A DNA stretch of 64,000 bases from Roseiarcus sp963816065. GTDB lineage: Bacteria > Pseudomonadota > Alphaproteobacteria > Rhizobiales > Beijerinckiaceae. The position numbers were made by a program, and so were the translations under genes. Shown piece by piece: positions 9,262 through 18,296 of the stretch; position 1 is the first letter of the stretch; the number at the start of each line of letters is the position of its first letter. The notes beneath the pieces are model-generated. The model saw only the letters and a list, made by a program, of their open reading frames with translations. It was not told where the DNA came from and made no database searches. The DNA is taken from the NCBI GenBank assembly GCA_963816065.1, contig CAWFJG010000019.1, forward strand, positions 258,462-322,461. Direction: 5' to 3'.

Positions 9262-10744
9262 TCACGCCGCGTCTCCGATCAGGTCGTCGCCAAGACCGGA
9301 GTCCTTCATCTTGCGGTACAGCGTCGAGCGTCCGATGCCGAGCTTGCGCGCCACCTGCGACATCTGCCCGCGATAATGGCTGAGCGCAAAGCGGATCGAT
9401 TCGGCCTCGATCTCCTCCAGCGTTCGCACGTCGCCGTGATCGTTGAGAAGCCGCAACGTATGAGGATCGACGGCCTCGATCGTGGCCGGCCGAGGCGCAT
9501 GCGCCTCGGGGTCGGCCGCCACAGGTGGAGGAGCGGGGGGAATGCGCACGTCGAAGCCTTCGACCTGCGCGGCGATCTGAGGGAACTCGGCGACCGTCAG
9601 TTCGTCGCCGTCCGCCAGCACAACGGCCCGGAACACCGCGTTCTCGAGCTGGCGCACATTGCCGGGCCAGTCGTAGACCGAGAGCAGCGCCAGCGCCTCG
9701 GCCGAAATCCCGCGGACGCGCTTGCCCTCCTCGGCGCAGAAGCGCGCGAGAAAACGGCGCGCGAGGTCAGGCACGTCGCAGGCTCGGGCTCGCAGCGGCG
9801 GGATCGCAATTGGGAATACATTGAGGCGATAGAACAGGTCCTCGCGGAATTGGCCGGCCTTCACCAGTTCGATGAGGTTTTGGTTGGTCGCCGAGATGAC
9901 GCGCACGTCCACCTTGACGGAACGGCGCGCGCCGACAGGATCGATCTCGCCGTCTTGCAGCGCGCGCAAAAGCTTGACCTGAGCCTCGAGCGACAGCTCG
10001 CCGATCTCGTCCAGGAAGAGCGTGCCGGTATTGGCTTCGGCGAATTTGCCGATGTGCTTTTCGGTGGCGCCGGTGAACGAGCCCTTTTCGTGGCCGAACA
10101 GGATCGATTCCACCAGCGTCTCGGGGAGCGCGCCGCAGTTGACGGTGACGAACGGTTTGCCGCGCCGCTCCGAGCTGCCCTGGATGGCTCTCGCCAACAA
10201 TTCCTTGCCGACGCCGGATTCGCCTTCGATTAGCACGGGAATGTTCGACTTGGCGGCGCGCTCCGCGAGCCGCACCGTGCGAGCCATCGAACTCGGCGCG
10301 GCTGACGATGTCGCGAAACATGAGGACGCCGGCGTTGCGCCGGGTGGCGCGGCGGAGCTCGTCCTCCAGCGCATCGACCCGGAGCGCGTTCTTGATCGAA
10401 AACTGCAGCCTCTCGGCCCCGACCGGCTTGACGACGAAGTCGATCGCGCCGGCCCGCATGGCCGAAATGACAGCCTCGATCGAGCCGTGCGCCGTCTGTA
10501 CGATCGCCGGCACCGCGATGTCGCGCTGGCGCAGGCGTTCAAGAACGCCCATGCCGTCGAGATCGGGCATGACGAGGTCGAGAATGACGAGGTTGATCGG
10601 CGGACGGTCGGACGCCTGGATCCGCGCCAACGCCTCCTCGCCCGACTCCACAGTCTCCACGTCGTAGCCGAATCGCTTTGTCATCGCCTCCAACAGGCGG
10701 CGTTGAATCGGATCGTCGTCGGCGACAAGGATGAGGGCGGCCAT
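9262..10744 (-). CDS. Sigma54-dependent response regulator, NtrC family (one frameshift)
   Basis: Three domains in order: a receiver domain (ILVADDDPIQRRLLEAM, phosphoacceptor Asp in VILDLVMPDLDG), a sigma54-interacting AAA+ ATPase (Walker A GESGVGKELLAR, Walker B TLFLDEIGEL) and a Fis-type helix-turn-helix at the end (MSQVARKLGIGRSTLYRKMK). The sigma54-contact loop reads GSFTGA instead of GAFTGA. The start ATG at 10744 opens the receiver. The receiver and ATPase are in different frames; one extra base near 10290 joins them, giving 493 residues. No sensor kinase is beside it, so it is an orphan in this window. It sits upstream of the L,D-transpeptidase gene on the same strand, so envelope control is possible but only by position. 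Confidence 0.87.
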
Positions 10745-10916
10745 GGGAATCCCAGCACTGCGGCGCGCTTGTCGCGTCGGGCAGCGGTGAGCCTCGGCCA
10801 TCACGGTAAACGCCATGTTAATGGCGTCCCACTTTGGCGATGACTGTCCTCAAAAGGGCCGCTTTGTCCCGGAGAAGGATTGCCATGATGAAGGCTCCGT
10901 TGCACAGGTCTCGACA

Positions 10917-12752
10917 ATGAGAAGATATTCCGACTCCGTTTTCGCCATTGCCGCCCCGGCTTCCGTTGCGGACGGGCTCGGCGCATTGCCGGAGTGGCGG
11001 CTCGACCACCTTTACGAGGGCATGGACTCGCCTCGCTTCGCGGCCGATCTCGATCGCGCCGGACGCGAAGCCAGGGCGTTCGCGGAACGCTGGCGCGGCC
11101 GCCTCGCCGACATTGCGGCCGGCCCAGGCGCCGGCGCGGCGCTCGCCGAGGCGGTGGCCGGCTACGAGGCGCTGCAGGACCTCACCGGCCGCGTCATGTC
11201 CTACGCCTCGCTCCTCTACGCCTCGGACACCAGCGACGCCGGGCGCGCTAAATTCTATGGCGACGCGCAGGAAAGGGTGACCGCGCTCGCGGGCGATCTT
11301 CTGTTCTTCGAGCTCGAACTCAACCGGGTCGACGACAGCGTGCTCGAAGCGGCGATGGCGACGCCGGCGCTCGGCCGCTATCGTCCCTGGCTCGAGGACA
11401 TCCGCAAGGAGAAGCCGCACCAGCTCGCCGACGAGATCGAGAAGCTGTTTCTCGAGAAGTCGGTCTCCGGCGCCGCCGCCTGGAACCGCCTGTTCGACGA
11501 GACGATGTCTGCGCTGCGCTTCGACTTCGAGGGCGAGAGCCTGACGCTCGAGCCGCTGCTCTCGAAGCTCCAGGACCCGGACGAGCGGAAGCGCGAGGCC
11601 GCCGCGAAAGCGCTGGCCGCGACACTCGGCGCCAATCAGCGCCTGTTCACTATGATCACCAACACGCTCGCAAAGGACAAGGAGATCTCAGACCGTTGGC
11701 GCAAGTTCGCCGATCCTGCCGATTCGCGTCATCTCGCCAACCGGGTCGAACCCGAGGTGGTCGAAGCGCTGGTCGCCGCGGTCACCGACGCCTATCCGCG
11801 TCTGTCGCACCGCTATTACGCGCTGAAGGCGCGCTGGTTCGGCAAGACGAAGCTAGCGCACTGGGACCGCAACGCCCCGCTGCCGGGCCTCACGCCCCGC
11901 ATCTATTCGTGGGAGCGCGCGCGCGACACCGTGCTCTCGGCCTACGCCGGCTTCTCGTCGCGCATGGCCGATATCGCGCGCCGTTTCTTCGACGAGGGCT
12001 GGATCGACGCGCCGGTCAGGCCCGGCAAGGCGCCCGGCGCCTTCGCCCACCCGACGACGCCTTCGGCCCACCCCTACGTGCTGGTCAACTTTCTCGGCAA
12101 GCCGCGCGACGTGACGACGCTCGCCCACGAACTCGGCCACGGCGTGCATCAGGTGCTCGCCGCCCCCAACGGCGCCTTGATGGCGCCGACGCCACTGACG
12201 CTGGCTGAGACGGCCTCGGTGTTCGGCGAGATGCTGACCTTCCGCGCGATGCTGGCCGCGGTGACTGATCCAAGCGAGCGCAAGGCGATGCTGGCCGGCA
12301 AGATCGAGGACATGCTCAACACCGTCGTGCGCCAGATCGCCTTCTACAAGTTCGAGCGCCTGGTCCATCTCGAACGTCGCAATGGCGAACTGACCGCGGA
12401 CAAGATCAACGCCTTCTGGATGCAGGTGCAGAGCGAGAGCCTCGGGCCGGCGATCGACCTCACGGCCGGCTACGAAACCTACTGGGGCTACATCGGCCAC
12501 TTCATCCATGCGCCGTTTTACGTCTACGCCTACGCCTTCGGCGACTGTCTGGTGAACTCCCTCTACGGCGTCTACGAGAATGCCCGCGAAGGCTTTGCGG
12601 AACGCTATCTGGCGATGCTCGCGGCCGGCGGCTCGAAGTCCTACAACGAGCTGCTCGAGCCCTTCGGCCTCGACGCCAGGGACCCGGCCTTCTGGAGCAT
12701 CGGGCTTTCGGTGATCGAGCGGATGATCGGCGAGCTCGAGGCGATGGGGTAA
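10917..12752 (+). CDS. pepF: Oligoendopeptidase F (M3 zinc metallopeptidase)
   Basis: A 611-residue cytoplasmic metallopeptidase that cuts oligopeptides. The zinc motif HELGHGVHQ lies about residue 404, followed by the downstream Glu in PTPLTLAETASVFGE, both standard for family M3B. The N-terminal half (EWRLDHLYEGMDSPRF, YASLLYASDTSDAGRAKFYG) matches the usual PepF recognition domain. The ATG at 10917 was chosen because the conserved region starts soon after it; an in-frame upstream start lacks conservation. Single gene, divergent from the response regulator. Confidence 0.95.
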   Translation: MRRYSDSVFAIAAPASVADGLGALPEWRLDHLYEGMDSPRFAADLDRAGREARAFAERWRGRLADIAAGPGAGAALAEAVAGYEALQDLTGRVMSYASLLYASDTSDAGRAKFYGDAQERVTALAGDLLFFELELNRVDDSVLEAAMATPALGRYRPWLEDIRKEKPHQLADEIEKLFLEKSVSGAAAWNRLFDETMSALRFDFEGESLTLEPLLSKLQDPDERKREAAAKALAATLGANQRLFTMITNTLAKDKEISDRWRKFADPADSRHLANRVEPEVVEALVAAVTDAYPRLSHRYYALKARWFGKTKLAHWDRNAPLPGLTPRIYSWERARDTVLSAYAGFSSRMADIARRFFDEGWIDAPVRPGKAPGAFAHPTTPSAHPYVLVNFLGKPRDVTTLAHELGHGVHQVLAAPNGALMAPTPLTLAETASVFGEMLTFRAMLAAVTDPSERKAMLAGKIEDMLNTVVRQIAFYKFERLVHLERRNGELTADKINAFWMQVQSESLGPAIDLTAGYETYWGYIGHFIHAPFYVYAYAFGDCLVNSLYGVYENAREGFAERYLAMLAAGGSKSYNELLEPFGLDARDPAFWSIGLSVIERMIGELEAMG

Positions 12753-12807
12753 GACGAGGGCGGAGAGACGACCGGAAGCGGGGTCGCCACCATCGCGCTT
12801 CCGCCCG

Positions 12808-12927
12808 TCAAGCCGTCGACGGCTTGAACGTCATCGCCACACCGTTCATGCAGCAGCGAAGGCCCGTTGGCTTCGGACCGTCGTCGAAGACTTGACCAAG
12901 GCGCCTGCCGCATCGCCCAGCAAATCG
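12808..12927 (-). pseudogene. Remnant of peptide methionine-R-sulfoxide reductase (msrB), C-terminal end only
   Basis: Reading the minus strand into the stop at 12808 gives CGRRLGQVFDDGPKPTGLR, then CCMNGVAMTFKPSTA. This is the end of MsrB: the loop with a CxxC-like zinc remnant, the LGHVFDDGPxPTGLR block and the catalytic Cys of RYCMN (here RCCMN). No start codon or N-terminal two thirds can be found upstream on the minus strand, where the frame soon meets stops. I read it as a decayed or truncated gene copy; a tightly frameshifted gene is the alternative. Confidence 0.6.
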
Positions 12928-13272
12928 CCGGCATGCTGAAACGCTCGTCTCCCGACGAGCCCGACTGGAGGCTGTCAGCGGCTGCGCAATTCGTCATGAG
13001 CGGTCTGCATGCCGCCGCTGTTTGGTCGCTCGATAACCCGGGGGGTCGAAAAAAGGCCGCTCATCGACCTGATTGCGAGCGTCGTTTGGAAGGGGGGCTC
13101 GGCCCTCGAAGTCGGCCCGGCAAATGGCGGCTCGTCGTAGGGCTTTTGCGTCGATCCCGCCTCGTTTCGGCCGGATTGACGCCCAGCGCAGGACCGCATT
13201 CCGACGCAAGCGCGGGTGTATTGGGCGCAGACGCGGTCTATATGGCTGCCTGAGACAGGAGCGCCCCGCTTA
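12928..13272. other. Intergenic stretch without a supported gene
   Basis: About 345 bases between the msrB remnant and the ABC1-kinase gene. Several open frames cross it on both strands but none shows a family motif or a ribosome site. It may hold more of the decayed msrB locus and the promoter of the downstream kinase gene. Confidence 0.5.
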
Positions 13273-14640
13273 GTGACCCGCGACGACGAAGCCAACCGCC
13301 TCTCCGCCCGCGCGCAGCGCTACGCCCGCCTTGGCGTCAACGCCGGCGCGTTCGCCGCTCGCGTCGGCGTCAATCGGCTGACCGGGGGCGGGCGCGATAC
13401 GGACGCGCGCGCGCTGGCGAGCGCGCTCGGCTCCATGAAGGGGCCGATGATGAAGGTCGCGCAGATCCTGACCACGATCCCCGACGCGCTGCCGACCGAC
13501 TACGCCAACGAGCTCATCCGCCTACAATCGCAGGCGCCGCCGATGGGCGCGGGCTTCGTGCGCCGGCGGATGGTCGCCGAGCTGGGCGCAGACTGGCGGG
13601 CGCGCTTCGCCGAGTTCGATCTGAAGCCCGCTGCGGCCGCTTCGCTCGGCCAGGTGCACAAGGGGCGGACGCTCGAGGGCGAAGAGGTCGCCTGCAAGCT
13701 GCAATATCCGGAGATGGCCTCGGCGGTCGAAACCGACCTGTCGCAACTCGATCTCTTGTTCTCGCTGCACAAGCGGATCGGCGGGGCGATCGAGACCAGC
13801 GAGATCGCGCGTGAGATCCGCGACCGGGTGCGCGAGGAGCTCGATTATGTGCGCGAGGGGAAAATCGCCCGCCTTTATGCGGTGATGCTTGCCGACCGGC
13901 CGTTCGTGCGCGTGCCGCGCGTCCACGAGGACCTGAGCGCGCGCCGGCTGCTCACCCTGCAATGGCTCGAGGGCGAAAAGCTCACGGTATTCGAAAGCGC
14001 GCCGCAGGAGGCGCGCGATGCGATCGCAGTCGGGCTGTTCGACGCCTGGTGGCGGCCGTTCCTGCGCTACGGGATCATTCACGGCGATCCGCATCTCGGC
14101 AATTACGCCGTCGTCGCCTCGGGCGAGGGCGCGGCTTTGAGGGTGGAAGGGGTCAATCTGTTCGACTACGGCTGCGTCCGCATCTTTCCGTCGCGCTTCG
14201 TGCGCGGCGTGGTCGAGCTCTATCGCGGCTTGAGGGCCAACGACAACTCTCATGTCGCCGAGGCCTATACGCTCTGGGGGTTCCCGAAGCTGACGCGCGG
14301 CACGTTCGAGGCGATGACGATCTGGGCCCGCTTCATTTGCGGGCCGATCCTCGACGACCGCGTGCGCACCGCCGCCGACGGGGTCAGCCCGGCCGAATAC
14401 GGGCGCAAGGAGATCGGCCAGGCGATGCGCGCCCTGCGGGCGGAAGGCGGCGGGCTCCTGATCCCGCGCGAGTTCGTCTTCCTCGAGCGCGCCACCATCG
14501 GCCTCGGCGGCGCATTCCTCAGGCTCGGCGCGCGGCTCAATTTCCACCGCATGTACGAGGACGCCATCGCCGGCTTCGACGCAGACGTTGTCGGGCAGCG
14601 TCAGGCGAAGGCGCTGAAGGCGGTGGGGCTGGAGCGGTGA
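13273..14640 (+). CDS. ABC1/UbiB-AarF family atypical kinase
   Basis: A 455-residue member of the ABC1 (ADCK/UbiB) family, atypical protein-kinase-like proteins tied to ubiquinone and lipid homeostasis. Signatures in order: the KxGQ-like N-terminal block MKGPMMKVAQILTTIPDALP near residue 55, the alanine-rich nucleotide loop AAAASLGQVHKG, EELDYVREGKIAR, the catalytic-loop equivalent IIHGDPHLGNY and the metal-binding DYG in VNLFDYGCVR. I placed the start at the GTG at 13273; the frame is open to another GTG at 13216. It stands alone and is not with ubiE/ubiB-type genes, and it lacks the two C-terminal membrane helices of true UbiB, so it is a paralogue rather than UbiB itself. Confidence 0.88.
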   Translation: MTRDDEANRLSARAQRYARLGVNAGAFAARVGVNRLTGGGRDTDARALASALGSMKGPMMKVAQILTTIPDALPTDYANELIRLQSQAPPMGAGFVRRRMVAELGADWRARFAEFDLKPAAAASLGQVHKGRTLEGEEVACKLQYPEMASAVETDLSQLDLLFSLHKRIGGAIETSEIAREIRDRVREELDYVREGKIARLYAVMLADRPFVRVPRVHEDLSARRLLTLQWLEGEKLTVFESAPQEARDAIAVGLFDAWWRPFLRYGIIHGDPHLGNYAVVASGEGAALRVEGVNLFDYGCVRIFPSRFVRGVVELYRGLRANDNSHVAEAYTLWGFPKLTRGTFEAMTIWARFICGPILDDRVRTAADGVSPAEYGRKEIGQAMRALRAEGGGLLIPREFVFLERATIGLGGAFLRLGARLNFHRMYEDAIAGFDADVVGQRQAKALKAVGLER

Positions 14641-14741
14641 GGGCGGCGCGGAGCTGATAGCGACGGCGGAGACGCTCGCAGTGGGCGGCCCGTAAGTCCG
14701 TGCTCGGGGGCTTTATCGCCCGGACCGGCCCGATCCGGCTT

Positions 14742-14755
14742 GCCTGCTAGCAGGC
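14742..14755. repeat. Perfect 14-bp palindrome GCCTGCTAGCAGGC, linked to AACAGG array 1
   Basis: A perfect palindrome lies 90 bases before the first hexamer of the AACAGG array. The same 14 bases, in the same relative order and at 93 bases, accompany the array near 43.8 kb on the other strand. Too short for a transcription terminator without a T run; a protein-binding site is more likely. Confidence 0.6.
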
Positions 14756-14821
14756 GGATTATTTTTCCGGAGCTGGCGTTCAATTCCGAAAAGTCTCGCA
14801 ATATCATGGCGCTGATAGTCA

Positions 14822-14960
14822 TACAACCGAGTGGTTGCGGCATGGAACAGGCGACTCGAACAGGCTCGGAACAGGCAATTAACAGGCACTTAACAGGCTC
14901 GAAACAGGCAGAAAACAGGCAGAGGAAACGGGGCGCGGAACGGAGCGCGCTCGGGTTGTA
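14822..14960 (+). repeat. AACAGG 11-bp-period array, copy 1 (139-bp unit with TACAACC/GGTTGTA ends)
   Basis: Seven AACAGG hexamers start at 14846, 14859, 14870, 14881, 14892, 14903 and 14914: one 13-base step, then five steps of exactly 11. The unit is bounded by TACAACC (14822-14828) and its reverse complement GGTTGTA (14954-14960), the latter 34 bases after the last hexamer. A small hairpin (CAACC-GAGT-GGTTG) lies just before the array. It sits between convergent genes (the ABC1 kinase and the cytochrome). Copy 2 near 30.9 kb has almost the same design. No start codon and ribosome site make a convincing gene here. Confidence 0.8.
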
Positions 14961-14988
14961 ACGTGGCCACGCTGGCCAACGAACAGGG

Positions 14989-15078
14989 GACAAAATTCAT
15001 CACAAAGACATGGCTAATGACGAAGGCGCGCCGAGCCCCAGTCGTTCTTCGTGTCCTTCGCGCCCTTTGCAGTGAGAG
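14989..15078 (-). repeat. Dispersed ~85-bp repeat, copy 1
   Basis: Read on the minus strand this segment aligns along its length with 41901-41985 on the plus strand: both have GGCGCGAAGGACRCGAAG, then a CTTCGT block, then TTGTGRNGAATTTTGTC-like ends. The CGAAG and CTTCG parts are complementary, so each copy can fold back. It directly follows the AACAGG unit. No protein frame is supported. Confidence 0.6.
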
Positions 15079-15178
15079 CAGAACTCTCCCTCGCTCCCTT
15101 CGTTCGGCCGGCGAAAGAAATCGGCTTGGTCGTGCGCCGACGCGGTCGACGACCGCATGTGCCGCCGGCGCTCGCCGC

Positions 15179-15580
15179 TCAGTTGTTCTTCGCGCCCTCG
15201 AAGATCCACGACCAGATGTTCTGGCGGACGCAGTTGGGTAGGCGCTTGTGGCGGAACGGCATTTGCAGCTTGGCCTCGCCGTTGACCAACCGCATGATGT
15301 TGCTCTCATCGGGCTTGCCTGCGATCACCATCGGCCCGTAGCTGGTTCCCTTCATCAGGCCCTCGTATGTCCTGAGGTCGAAACCGCTCTTTTCATAGCC
15401 CTCGCCGCCGGGTTGGTGGCAGGACACGCACCAGCCTCTGAAAATCGGGGCAATGTCGTCGGAATAGCTGACCTGCGCTTGTGCGGCGCAGACGTGCGTG
15501 ACCGGAATCCCTCCTGCGCCCCAGGCAAGAGCGAGTCCGCCGGCGACGACACTGGCGAGGGCGACGCTCAGACGCTTCAT
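15179..15580 (-). CDS. Small exported c-type cytochrome
   Basis: A 133-residue periplasmic protein with a signal peptide (LSVALASVVAGGLALAWGAG) and one haem-binding motif in FRGWCVSCHQPGG. The end (LQMPFRHKRLPNCVRQNIW) holds the Met and the W/EGA tail typical of small Planctomycete-type (PSCyt1/CytC) monohaem domains. The ATG at 15580 has AGGAGA eight bases before it; the long frame upstream is not part of the gene. It stands alone, so its redox partner cannot be named. Confidence 0.85.
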   Translation of the reverse strand: MKRLSVALASVVAGGLALAWGAGGIPVTHVCAAQAQVSYSDDIAPIFRGWCVSCHQPGGEGYEKSGFDLRTYEGLMKGTSYGPMVIAGKPDESNIMRLVNGEAKLQMPFRHKRLPNCVRQNIWSWIFEGAKNN

Positions 15581-17068
15581 GATGTTCTCCTGCTTTGCCC
15601 CTCGCGTGAGCGTGAGGATCAACTCGGCGCCGACGTTGACTGGGAGACCGCGGGAAAACGTCTGACAGTCCGCATGCACGCCGATTTTGGCATAGGCTCG
15701 AGCTTTGGCAAAGTCGTTGGAGCGATAGGCCCGTCGCCTGAAAGGGTCAGGACGAGCGGCGCATGCGTCTCGAGCGCCTCGGCAATCGGCAAGCCCCTCC
15801 TTCCACGTCCGCCGCCCGCTGGCGGCCGACCTTTCCGGCATCGTCGGCCGCTTTGCCGATTCCGGCAATGCGGCGCGGTGTCGCGAGGGGCGGCGCCGCG
15901 CTGAAGTCGGCCGGCCGGCCTCAACAATCCATTGACTGTCGCTCGAGGAACAGACTTCGAGAACGGCAATTTCGAGGAGTTGGCCGGGGCAAAGATCGAA
16001 CGAACTCCCGAGTTGCATCTGAAGTCAGGCAATGTCTGCCGCCTCTCGCTCGCCCTGGCGCTGGCGGCGCGCCCTGACCTCACACGATGGCCGGGATTGG
16101 GTCAGGATTGGCGGAGTTCAGTCCGGCTTGAATAGGCCCAGTCGGCCGCGAACTCAGACCTTTGGCGGATGCTCCTTTCCGCCATCGCCAATTGCCAGCC
16201 GGCGGAGATCTCTAGAAATTGGAGCGTGCCCGTTGGCCTGCACTGCGCCAAACGGGAGACGGGCGCCGGACTTCGACGCGCCATCGATGTCGAGGCCATT
16301 GCATGCTGCTGTTGGCGAAGCGCGAATATGCGAGGCGCGGACGAAGAAACAAGGGGATTCCAGTGCAGCCAGAGCGAATTCACCGCGGATTCAGGGGAAA
16401 ATGACGACGAAACCGCCGGCGTTTGGGACGGACGTCTATCCGGCGCGCCTTTTCCGCCGCTCGAAGAGACCCATCGCCTCGTGCGCGCATTTATCAGAAT
16501 CCGAAAGCCGGAGGTTCGCGATCGGTTGCTGAGCATGGTGGAGCGGGTCTCGAACGAATGATGTTCGACTCAAATTGGCTCGGCGCGGCGCTGCGCCCTG
16601 GGGCGTGACTATCATAAAATGGAATCCGATCGACAATTGGTTGCAAAAAAGAGAAGGTGGTGTTAGTCTGATCCCAATGCCAGATCGGACCCCAAGATGC
16701 CGCCAGCTTTGATCCCGGCCTTGCCGCGCCGTTTCCGCCGAGAGAAGGTTCGGCGCGGTCGACCTTCGGACTGGAGACGGCCGGCCCGTGCGACCGCTTC
16801 TGCGGCAATGAGGCCCCGAGCGATTTGAAAATGGCCTGTGGGATGCGCGTAAGTGCTTGCCGGTTGGCTATAATCCTCTATGTTAAACCCGGAGTTCAAC
16901 GATAACCAGATTTCGAGGCGGCGCCGCGTGGATGGCCGGGATCGGATGATCCGGCGGCCATGACGAGGAGGACGGTTTCTGCTTTGACCAACAGCTAGCG
17001 CTCTAAGAGCGGAGGAAATCCAAATGTCGCGCAGCGGGAACGCGATGGCGAGACCGGAGCCTCTCGGG
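15581..17068. other. Long gene-poor stretch
   Basis: Nearly 1.5 kb without a convincing gene. Open frames occur on both strands but lack family motifs, ribosome sites and steady codon use; the only suggestive piece is the short frame at 16328-16561, listed separately. The part from 16560 to 16930 is richer in A/T than its surroundings. I see no complete insertion sequence, no tRNA and no CRISPR repeat. Confidence 0.6.
16328..16561 (+). CDS. Possible small regulator-tail protein (uncertain)
   Basis: A 77-residue frame from the ATG at 16328. Its last 30 residues, EETHRLVRAFIRIRKPEVRD then RLLSMVERVS, resemble the C-terminal tail found on many short XRE-type regulators of Hyphomicrobiales (pattern LVRAFxRIxxPxVRxxLLxLVxxL). 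No DNA-binding helix is present before it, and no clear ribosome site was found. It could be a regulator fragment or a stand-alone small protein. I am unsure it is translated. Confidence 0.3.
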   Translation: MRGADEETRGFQCSQSEFTADSGENDDETAGVWDGRLSGAPFPPLEETHRLVRAFIRIRKPEVRDRLLSMVERVSNE

Positions 17069-17698
17069 TTACAGCCGCCACAAGACCGGCAGCCGGGGCG
17101 CGACGGCGTAGTTGAGCTGAACGAGGATGATGAGGCCGATCCCGGCCGGGACGTAGACAAAGCCGACGATCAACCCCGCCAAGTATAACGACTGCGCGAT
17201 GACGATCCGCCTGCGCACGGCGCGCGACACTTCGCCGCGCGCGTCTTCACCAATGAGGCGACCGCGTTCGGCGTAAGCCCAGGCCGCGTAGAGCGAGAGG
17301 CCGAGCAGCAAAATGTTCGCCCAGTAGACGACGAACGCGGTCCGATAGGTCAGGAAATCGGCGAGCAGCCGGGTCGAGAACGGCAGCACGGTGACGAACG
17401 CCAGGAACAGGAAGTGGAGCCAGGCGAGATCGCGGTCCGACCGTTCGAGCTGGCTCAATTGCGTCTGCTGGCCGAGCCAGAATATGCCGAGCGTCAGGAC
17501 GCTCAGCAGCCAGGGCAGCAGCCGCGGCGCGGTGACCCAGAGCGCTGCGAGAAGCCCGGCCTCCGAATGAATGTCGCCGGCCTCGGGGGTGTGAAAGTCG
17601 AGCACCAGCACGGTCGCAGCGATGGCGAACACGCCGTCGCTCAGCGCCGCGATTCGACCGACGTCACCCCCGGCGATGTGGTTGTACACAGTCGTCAT
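17069..17698 (-). CDS. TMEM175 (DUF1211) family potassium-channel-like membrane protein
   Basis: A 209-residue protein with about six hydrophobic segments. The first reads GRIAALSDGVFAIAATVLVL, the TMEM175 hallmark (R..FSDGVFAIAxTLL), which in studied members lines the pore of a K+ channel; here the Phe of FSDG is Leu. A second copy of this motif is not obvious, as in many bacterial members. The ATG at 17698 opens right before this segment. Its stop codon at 17069 faces a gene-poor region. It follows the RbsD/FucU gene by 37 bases on the same strand. Confidence 0.85.
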   Translation of the reverse strand: MTTVYNHIAGGDVGRIAALSDGVFAIAATVLVLDFHTPEAGDIHSEAGLLAALWVTAPRLLPWLLSVLTLGIFWLGQQTQLSQLERSDRDLAWLHFLFLAFVTVLPFSTRLLADFLTYRTAFVVYWANILLLGLSLYAAWAYAERGRLIGEDARGEVSRAVRRRIVIAQSLYLAGLIVGFVYVPAGIGLIILVQLNYAVAPRLPVLWRL

Positions 17699-17735
17699 GA
17701 GCGCATTCGCGGCCTCGGGTCGATGCGCGGCCCGT

Positions 17736-18185
17736 TCACTCCTCGGGCAGCACGCCCTTCTTGAGGATGAAGCAGCCGTAGTGGCGGCGTTCGCCGGTGA
17801 CGAGAATGGCGAAGGCGTCCGCGGCCCGGTCGTAGAAGGCGAAGCGCTCAATGCCGGTGAGCGGCTGGCGCCGGCCGACGGCGCGATCGATCGCCGCCTG
17901 GACCTCCTGCTGCACCGCCGGCATGGCGAGCGGGTCGCCGGTCACCTCCATCCTGAGCGCCGGATCGGGCACGAACGAGTTCAGCGGCATCACCGACAGC
18001 ACCGCCTCGACGGCGCGCGCGGCCGATACGCCGCCCATGATGATCGGCTGGCCGGTGACCGTCTGCGCGGCGGTCGAGGCCGCCGGGAAATTGGCGTCGA
18101 CGATGGCGATCTCGTCGCCGTGGCCCATGCGACGCAGAGCGTAAAGTAGGTCCGCGTCCAGGAGCGGATCGATTCCCCAAAGCAT
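17736..18185 (-). CDS. RbsD/FucU family sugar mutarotase
   Basis: A 149-residue protein of the RbsD/FucU family, which interconvert alpha and beta (or pyranose/furanose) forms of fucose or ribose so that kinases and isomerases can use them. The start MLWGIDPLLDADLLYALRRM, with GHGDEIAIVDANFPA after it, is the classic family opening with the active-site His and Asp; the end has FAILVTGERRHYGCFILKKG. The fit is closer to FucU than RbsD. No fucose genes are nearby; the sugar ABC operon at the left edge is 15 kb away. Confidence 0.9.
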   Translation of the reverse strand: MLWGIDPLLDADLLYALRRMGHGDEIAIVDANFPAASTAAQTVTGQPIIMGGVSAARAVEAVLSVMPLNSFVPDPALRMEVTGDPLAMPAVQQEVQAAIDRAVGRRQPLTGIERFAFYDRAADAFAILVTGERRHYGCFILKKGVLPEE

Positions 18186-18296
18186 GCTTGCCTCCCCGGC
18201 GTGTTTTCTGGCCGAAGCTTATCCGGCGCGGGCGGGGCGGGCAATCAATAACGGCGGCGCTGTCAGCCCCTCCACGCTTCGCGTTTACCGACCCGA

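Noticed and set aside
12641..12997. A 118-codon minus-strand frame over the oligopeptidase end
   Set aside because: The frame with MsrB similarity is another one; this one has no motif and overlaps the pepF gene.
14846..14919. AACAGG array as a CRISPR
   Set aside because: Repeats are six bases with five-base spacers; CRISPR repeats are over 20 bases with spacers over 25, and no cas gene is near.
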